Source of the DNA: Saccoglossus kowalevskii
Lineage: Eukaryota; Hemichordata; Enteropneusta; Harrimaniidae
DNA length: 13,495 nucleotides
Assembly: GCF_000003605.2 (NCBI RefSeq)
Contig: NW_003113228.1
Location: 1-13,495, forward strand
Direction: 5' to 3'
Shown: positions 8,094-13,495 of the stretch, piece by piece
Layout of the letters: every line of letters starts with the position of its first letter
Position numbering within the stretch: the first letter of the stretch is position 1
Program-made: the position numbers and the translations under genes
The notes under the pieces: model-generated
Seen by the model: only the letters and a program-made list of their open reading frames with translations
Databases searched by the model: none
Told to the model about the DNA's origin: nothing

Positions 8094-9658
8094 TTAGAGG
8101 AATTAGTTCAGTATTTGTTTCCTATTGTGTACCCAAATTCATGGAGGATTCCAACGCCTACGTCACTAGTCTTGGTGAAAGTTTCTTAGAGGAATTAGTT
8201 CAGTATTTGTTTCCTACTGTGTATGCCAATTCATGGCGGATTCCAGCGCCTACGTCACTAGTCTTGGTGAAAGTTTCTTTGAGGAATTAGTTCAGTATTT
8301 GTTTCCTAATGTGTACCCAAATTTATGGCGGGTTCCAGCGCCTACGTCACTTGTCTTGGTGAAAGTTCCTTAGAGGAATTAGTTCAGTATTTGTTTTGCT
8401 AATGTGTACCCAAATTCATGGCGGATTCCAGCGCCTACGTCACTTGTCTTGGTGAAAGTTCCTTAGAGGAATTAGTTCAGTATTTGTTTCCTTATGTGTA
8501 TCCAAATTCATGGCGAATTCCAGCGTACACGTCACTAGTCTTGGTGAAAGTTCCTTAGAGAAATTAGTTCAGTATTTGTTTCCTAATGTGTATCCAAATT
8601 CATGGAGAATTCCAGCATACACGTCACTAGTCTTGGTGAAAGTTTCTTAGAGAAATTAGTTCAGTATTTGTTTCCTAATGTGTATCCAAATTCACGGCGG
8701 ATTCCAGCGCCCACGCCACTAGTCTTGGTGGAGGTTTCTTGGAGGAATTAGTTCAGTATTTGTTTCCTAATGTGTACCAAAATTCATGTCGGCTTCCAGC
8801 GCCTACGTCACTTGTCTTGGCGAAAGTTCCTTAGAGGAATTAGTTCAGTATTTGTTTCCTAATGTGTACCCAAATTCATGGAGGAATCCAACGTCTACGT
8901 CACTAGTCTTGGTGAAAGTTTCTTAGAGGAATTAGTTCAGTATTTGTTTCCTACTGTGTATGCCAATTCATGGCGAATTCCAGCGCCTACGTCACTAGTC
9001 TTGGTGAAAGTTTCTTAGAGGAATTAGTTCAGTATTTGTTTCCTAATGTGTACCCAAATTCATGGAGGAATCCAACGCCTACGTCACTAGTCTTGGTGAA
9101 AGTTTCTTAGAGGAATTAGTTCAGTATTTGTTTCCTACTGTGTATGCCAATTCATGGCGAATTCCAGCGCCTACGTCACTAGTCTTGGTGAAAGTTTCTT
9201 AGAGGAATTAGTTCAGTATTTATTTCCTAATGTGTACCCAAATTCATGGCGGATTCCAGCGCCTGCGTCACTTGTCTTGGTGAAAGTTCCTTAGAGGAAT
9301 TAGTTCAGTATTTGTTTCCTAATGTGTACCCAAATTCATGGCGGATTCCAGCGCCTACGTCACTAGTCTTGGTGAAAGTTTCTTAGAGGAATTAGTTCAG
9401 TATTTCTTTCCTAATGTGTACCCAAATTCATGGCGGATACCAGCGCCTACGTCACTAGTCTTGGTGAAAGTTTCTTAGAGGAATTAGTTCAGTATTTGTT
9501 TCCTAATGTGTACCCAAATTCATGTCGGATTCCAGCGCCTACGTCATTTGTCTTGGTGAAAGTTCCTTAGAGGAATTAGTTCAGTATTTGTTTCCTAATG
9601 TGTACCCACATTCATGGCGGATTCCAGCGCCTACGTCACTAGTCTTGGTGAAAGTTTC
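8094..9658 (+). repeat. Block U, copy 1: 17-monomer higher-order unit, 1565 bp
   Basis: M89-M105 form the clearest higher-order repeat in the window. Ordered variants include cctattg with atggagg and ccaacg (M89), cctactgtg with tatgcc (M90), aaatttatggcgggttcc (M91), ttttgcta with one extra base (M92), gcgtacac (M93), gcatacac (M94), cacggcgg with cacgcc and gtggagg (M95), ttggagg with taccaaaa and ggcgaaag (M96), ggaatccaacgtc (M97), tttattt with cctgcg (M101), tttcttt with ggatacc (M103), catttg (M104), and cccacattc (M105). M97-M98 and M99-M100 are a duplicated dimer inside the unit. Only M91 opens tttgagg, which removes a stop and creates the longest open frame of the window (8033-8290). 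Confidence 0.95.
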
Positions 9659-11223
9659 TTAGAGGAATTAGTTCAGTATTTGTTTCCTATTGTGTACCCA
9701 AATTCATGGAGGATTCCAACGCCTACGTCACTAGTCTTGGTGAAAGTTTCTTAGAGGAATTAGTTCAGTATTTGTTTCCTACTGTGTATGCCAATTCATG
9801 GCGGATTCCAGCGCCTACGTCACTAGTCTTGGTGAAAGTTTCTTAGAGGAATTATTTCAGTATTTGTTTCCTAATGTGTACCCAAATTTATGGCGGGTTC
9901 CAGCGCCTACGTCACTTGTCTTGGTGAAAGTTCCTTAGAGGAATTAGTTCAGTATTTGTTTTGCTAATGTGTACCCAAATTCATGGCGGATTCCAGCGCC
10001 TACGTCACTTGTCTTGGTGAAAGTTCCTTAGAGGAATTAGTTCAGTATTTGTTTCCTTATGTGTATCCAAATTCATGGCGAATTCCAGCGTACACGTCAC
10101 TAGTCTTGGTGAAAGTTCCTTAGAGAAATTAGTTCAGTATTTGTTTCCTAATGTGTATCCAAATTCATGGAGAATTCCAGCATACACGTCACTAGTCTTG
10201 GTGAAAGTTTCTTAGAGAAATTAGTTCAGTATTTGTTTCCTAATGTGTATCCAAATTCACGGCGGATTCCAGCGCCCACGCCACTAGTCTTGGTGGAGGT
10301 TTCTTGGAGGAATTAGTTCAGTATTTGTTTCCTAATGTGTACCAAAATTCATGGCGGCTTCCAGCGCCTACGTCACTTGTCTTGGCGAAAGTTCCTTAGA
10401 GGAATTAGTTCAGTATTTGTTTCCTAATGTGTACCCAAATTCATGGAGGAATCCAACGTCTACGTCACTAGTCTTGGTGAAAGTTTCTTAGAGGAATTAG
10501 TTCAGTATTTGTTTCCTACTGTGTATGCCAATTCATGGCGAATTCCAGCGCCCACGTCACTAGTCTTGGTGAAAGTTTCTTAGAGGAATTAGTTCAGTAT
10601 TTGTTTCCTAATGTGTACCCAAATTCATGGAGGAATCCAACGCCTACGTCACTAGTCTTGGTGAAAGTTTCTTAGAGGAATTAGTTCAGTATTTGTTTCC
10701 TACTGTGTATGCCAATTCATGGCGAATTCCAGCGCCTACGTCACTAGTCTTGGTGAAAGTTTCTTAGAGGAATTAGTTCAGTATTTATTTCCTAATGTGT
10801 ACCCAAATTCATGGCGGATTCCAGCGCCTGCGTCACTTGTCTTGGTGAAAGTTCCTTAGAGGAATTAGTTCAGTATTTGTTTCCTAATGTGTACCCAAAT
10901 TCATGGCGGATTCCAGCGTCTACGTCACTAGTCTTGGTGAAAGTTTCTTAGAGGAATTAGTTCAGTATTTCTTTCCTAATGTGTACCCAAATTCATGGCG
11001 GATACCAGCGCCTACGTCACTAGTCTTGGTGAAAGTTTCTTAGAGGAATTAGTTCAGTATTTGTTTCCTAATGTGTACCCAAATTCATGTCGGATTCCAG
11101 CGCCTACGTCATTTGTCTTGGTGAAAGTTCCTTAGAGGAATTAGTTCAGTATTTGTTTCCTAATGTGTACCCACATTCATGGCGGATTCCAGCGCCTACG
11201 TCACTAGTCTTGGTGAAAGTTTC
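9659..11223 (+). repeat. Block U, copy 2: direct tandem duplicate of 8094-9658
   Basis: M106-M122 repeat block U with exactly the same length (1565 bp), including the one-base insertion in ttttgcta. I find about five substitutions, roughly 99.7% identity. They are tttgagg/ttagagg and aattagttc/aattatttc in M91/M108, atgtcgg/atggcgg in M96/M113, gcgcctacg/gcgcccacg in M98/M115, and gcgcctacg/gcgtctacg in M102/M119. It is one of the youngest rearrangements visible here. Confidence 0.95.
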
Positions 11224-11499
11224 TTAGAGGAATTAGTTCAGTATTTGTTTCCTAATGTGTATGCCAATTCATGGCGGATTCCAGCGCCTACGTCACTAGT
11301 CTTGGTGAAAGTTTCTTAGAGGAATTAGTTCAGTATTTGTTTCCTAATGTGTACCCAAATTCATGGCGGATTCCAGCGCCTACGTCACTCGTCTTGGTGA
11401 AAGTTTCTTAGAGGAATTAGTTCAGTACTTGTTTCCTAATGTGTACCCAAATTCATGGCGGATTCCAGCGCCTACGTCACTTGTCTAGGTGAAAGTTCC
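11224..11499 (+). repeat. Linking monomers M123-M125 between blocks U and R
   Basis: The order cccacattc (M122), tatgcc (M123), cactcgtc (M124) parallels M54-M56 and M80-M82 of block T. The end of block U and the middle of block T therefore share an older ancestor. M125 (gtacttg, ttgtctagg) is the counterpart of M22, and block R copy 2 follows. Confidence 0.7.
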
Positions 11500-13247
11500 T
11501 TAGAGGAATTAGTTCAGTATTTGTTTCCTAATGTGTACCCAAATTCATGGCGGTTTCCAGCGCCTACGTCACTAGTCTTCGTGAAAGTTTCTTAGAGGAA
11601 TTAATTCAGTATTTGTTTCCTAATGTGTACCCAAATTCATGGCGGATTCCAGCGCCTACGTCACTTGACTTTGGGAAAGTTCCTTAGAGGAATTAGTTCA
11701 GTATTTGTTTCCTAATGTGTACCCAAATTCATGGTGGATTCCTGCGCCTACGTCACTAGTCTTCGTGAAAGTTTCTTAGAGGAATTAGTTCAGTATTTGT
11801 TTCCTAATGTGTATGCCAATTCATGGCGGATTCCAGCGCCTACGTCACTTGTCTTGGTGAAAGTTTCTTAGAGGAATTAGTTCAGTATTTGTTTCCTAAT
11901 GTGTACCCAAATTCATGTCGGATTCCAGCGCCTACGTCACTTGTCTTGGTGAAAGTTCCTTAGAGGAATTAGTTCAGTATTTGTTTCCTACTGTATATTC
12001 CAATTCATGGCGGATTCCAGCGCCTACGTCACTAGTCTTGGTGAAAGTTTCTTAGAGGAATTAGTTCAGTATTTGTTTCCTAATGTGTATCCAAATTCAT
12101 GGCGGATTCCAGCGCCTACGTCACTAGTCTTGGTGAAAGTTTCTTAGAGGAATTAGTTCAGTATTTGTTTCCTAATGTGTACCCAAATTCATGGCGGATT
12201 CCAGCGCCTACGTCACTCGTCTTGGTGAAAGTTTCTTAGAGGAATTAGTTCAGTACTTGTTTCCTAATGTGTACCCAAATTCATGGCGGATTCCAGCGCC
12301 TACGTCACTTGACTTTGTGAAAGTTCCTTAGGGGAATTAGTTCAGTATTTGTTTCCTAATGTGTACCCAAATTCATGGTGGATTCCTGCGCCTACGTCAC
12401 TAGTCTTCGTGAAAGTTTCTTAGAGGAATTAGTTCTGTATTTGTTTCCTAATGTGTATGCCAATTCATGGCGGATTCCAGCGCCTACGTCACTAGTCTTG
12501 GTGAAAGTTTCTTAGAGGAATTAGTTCAGTATTTGTTTCCTAATGTGTACCCAAATTCATGTCGGATTCCAGCGCCTACGTCACTTGTCTTGATGAAAGT
12601 TCCTTAGAGGAATTAGTTCAGTATTTGTTTCCTACTGTATATGCCAATTCATGGCGGATTCCAGCGTATACGTCACTAGTTTTGGTGAAAGTTTCTCAGA
12701 GGAATTAGTTCAGTATTTGTTTCCTAATGCGTAACCAAATTCATGGCGGATTCCAACGCCTACGTCACTAGTCTTGGTGAAAGTTTCTTAGAGGAATTAG
12801 TTCAGTATTTGTTTCCTAATGTGTATCCAAATTCATGGCGGATTCCAACGCCTACGTCACTAGTCTTGGTGAAAGTTTCTTAGAGGAATTAGTTCAGTAA
12901 TTGTTTCCTAATGTGTATCCAAATTCATGGCGGATTCCAGCGCCTACGTCACTAGTCTTGGTGAAAGTTCCTTAGAGGAATTAGTTCAGTATTTGTTTCC
13001 TAATGTGTATCGAAATTCATGGCGGATTCCAGCGCCTACGTCACTAGTCTTGGTGAAAGTTTCTTAGAGGAATTAGTTCAGTATTTGTCTCCTAATGTGT
13101 ATCCAAATTCATGGCGGATTCCAGCGCCTACGTCACTAGTCTTGGTGAAAGTTCCTTAGAGGAATTAGTTCAGTATTTGTTTCCTAATGTGTATCCAAAT
13201 TCATGGCGGATTCCAGGGCCTACGTCACTAGTCTTGGTGAAAGTTCC
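11500..13247 (+). repeat. Block R, copy 2 (M126-M144)
   Basis: This is the second copy of 2024-3771, collinear over 19 monomers with no net length change. Visible differences from copy 1 are in M130 (atgtcgg, cacttgtc), M137 (tcttgatg where M34 has tctagatg), M139 (gcgtaacc where M36 has gcgtatcc), and M143 (ttagagg where M40 has ttatagg). After M144 the sequence continues as block P (M145-M146), whereas copy 1 continues as M42. Confidence 0.92.
11684..12235 (+). repeat. Block Q, copy 3 (M128-M133), inside block R copy 2
   Basis: The variant order is the same as in 644-1195 and 2208-2759. Its M130 agrees with M10 rather than with M27. This implies that M27 changed after the R duplication, or was converted. 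Confidence 0.87.
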
Positions 13248-13431
13248 TTAGAGGAATTAGTTCAGTATTTGTTTCCTAATGTGTATCCAAATTCATGGCG
13301 GATTCCAGCGCCTACGTCACTAGTATTGGTGAAAGTTTCTTAGAGAAATTAGTTCAGTATTTGCTTCCTAATGTGTATCCAAATTCATGGCGGATTCCAG
13401 CGCCCACGTCACTAGTCTTCGTGAAAGTTCA
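12788..13431 (+). repeat. Block P, copy 2 (M140-M146)
   Basis: This is the counterpart of 1-643 at an offset of 12,787 bases (139 monomers less one base). M140-M144 also belong to block R copy 2. M145 (tagtattgg) and M146 (gagaaatt, tttgcttcc, gcccacg) equal M6 and M7 until about base 13418. There M146 changes to cttcgtg and ends gttca instead of gttcc. Confidence 0.85.
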
Positions 13432-13495
13432 TTAAGGAATTAGTTCAGTATTTGTTTCCTAATGTGTTTCCAAATTCATGGCGGATCCAGCACTG
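13432..13495 (+). repeat. Truncated, divergent last monomer M147
   Basis: Only 64 bases remain. Compared with the consensus there is a one-base loss in the opening (ttaaggaatt), gtgtttcc in place of gtgtatcc, a one-base loss in ggatcc, and a final cagcactg that does not fit gcgcctacg. If block P continued as it does at its first copy, the tggtggattcctgcg monomer (M8) would be expected here, and it is absent. The density of changes suggests either the edge of the array or low-quality sequence at a contig end. Confidence 0.7.

Larger units (their letters stand above)
1..13495 (+). repeat. 92-bp tandem satellite array, about 147 monomers
   Basis: The block ttagaggaattagttcag recurs every 92 bases from base 1 to the end (for example at 92, 276, 1012, 1104, 2576, 4693, 9291 and 13248). 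All copies are in the same orientation with nothing between them. Monomer positions 1-50 are AT-rich; positions 50-70 form a GC- and CpG-rich core (tggcggattccagcgcctac); positions 71-92 hold cactagtc and the ggtgaaagtt junction. Nearly all monomers are exactly 92 bp and one-base indels are rare. Because 92 is not a multiple of 3, the reading frame shifts at every monomer and each frame meets stops: tag at monomer positions 2-4, 11-13 and 74-76, and taa at 30-32. By family knowledge this is eukaryotic satellite DNA, probably heterochromatic; a centromeric role is possible but the sequence does not show it. I do not recognise a named family. Confidence 0.98.

Noticed and set aside
8033-8290. 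An 85-codon open frame on the + strand
   Set aside because: It lies entirely within satellite monomers M88-M91 and crosses them in shifting phase. It exists only because the usual taa is changed to tat (cctattg, M89) and the usual tag to ttg (tttgagg, M91). The near-identical second block at 9659 lacks the second change, so the frame is not preserved. No start signals or family resemblance support it.
1-13495. CRISPR array
   Set aside because: The whole 92-bp period is conserved. There are no short identical repeats separated by unique spacers, no leader and no cas genes.
1-13495. Tandem repeats coding for a repetitive protein
   Set aside because: The period is 92, not a multiple of 3, and each frame meets consensus stops (tag at monomer positions 2-4, 11-13 and 74-76, taa at 30-32), so no frame stays open beyond about two monomers.
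1-13495. Strict single higher-order period for the whole window
   Set aside because: Offsets of 15, 17, 26, 51, 103 and 139 monomers all occur between matching blocks. No one unit length explains the array, so only block-level repeats are reported.

Overview
The whole 13,495-base window is one uninterrupted block of satellite DNA. A 92-bp monomer (about 40% GC) repeats head to tail about 147 times, all in the same orientation. There is no spacer, no transposable element, no RNA gene and no credible protein-coding gene. A long, homogenised, AT-leaning satellite with nested higher-order repeats is typical of (peri)centromeric or subtelomeric heterochromatin of a eukaryotic nuclear genome. I do not recognise the monomer as a named satellite family and cannot name the species. 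CpG is not depleted in the consensus (observed/expected about 0.8, counted by hand), which argues mildly against a heavily CpG-methylated germline, or for recent amplification.

Monomer numbering used throughout: M1 starts at base 1, M2 at 92, M12 at 1012, M147 at 13432. Nearly all monomers are exactly 92 bp. Exceptions are M1 (91), M43 (93), M63 (90), M64 (91), M92 and M109 (93 each) and the truncated M147. Monomers differ at a limited set of diagnostic sites, and these make the higher-order structure readable.

Layout by repeated blocks (letters are mine). P: 1-643, again at 12788-13431. Q: 644-1195, again at 2208-2759 and 11684-12235. S: 1288-1931, again at 5978-6621. R: 2024-3771 (contains the second Q), again at 11500-13247 (contains the third Q and most of the second P). 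T: 4141-5428, again at 6530-7817, with a partial third copy at 5429-5794. U: a 17-monomer, 1565-bp unit at 8094-9658, immediately repeated at 9659-11223. Single or few linking monomers lie at 1196-1287, 1932-2023, 3772-4140, 5795-5977, 7818-8093 and 11224-11499. The last 64 bases are divergent.

Block copies agree at about 99.7% by hand count, while neighbouring monomers within a block differ at several sites. This is the signature of recent block-wise amplification by unequal exchange or replication-based copying on top of older monomer divergence. The order Q-S-R-T-S-T-U-U-R shows several nested rounds rather than one regular higher-order unit. The window holds no genes that work together. 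What deserves attention is the duplication history, the linked monomer subfamilies, a conserved CpG/ACGT core in each monomer, a recurrent 46-codon open frame that is probably fortuitous, and a few spots that look like assembly errors.
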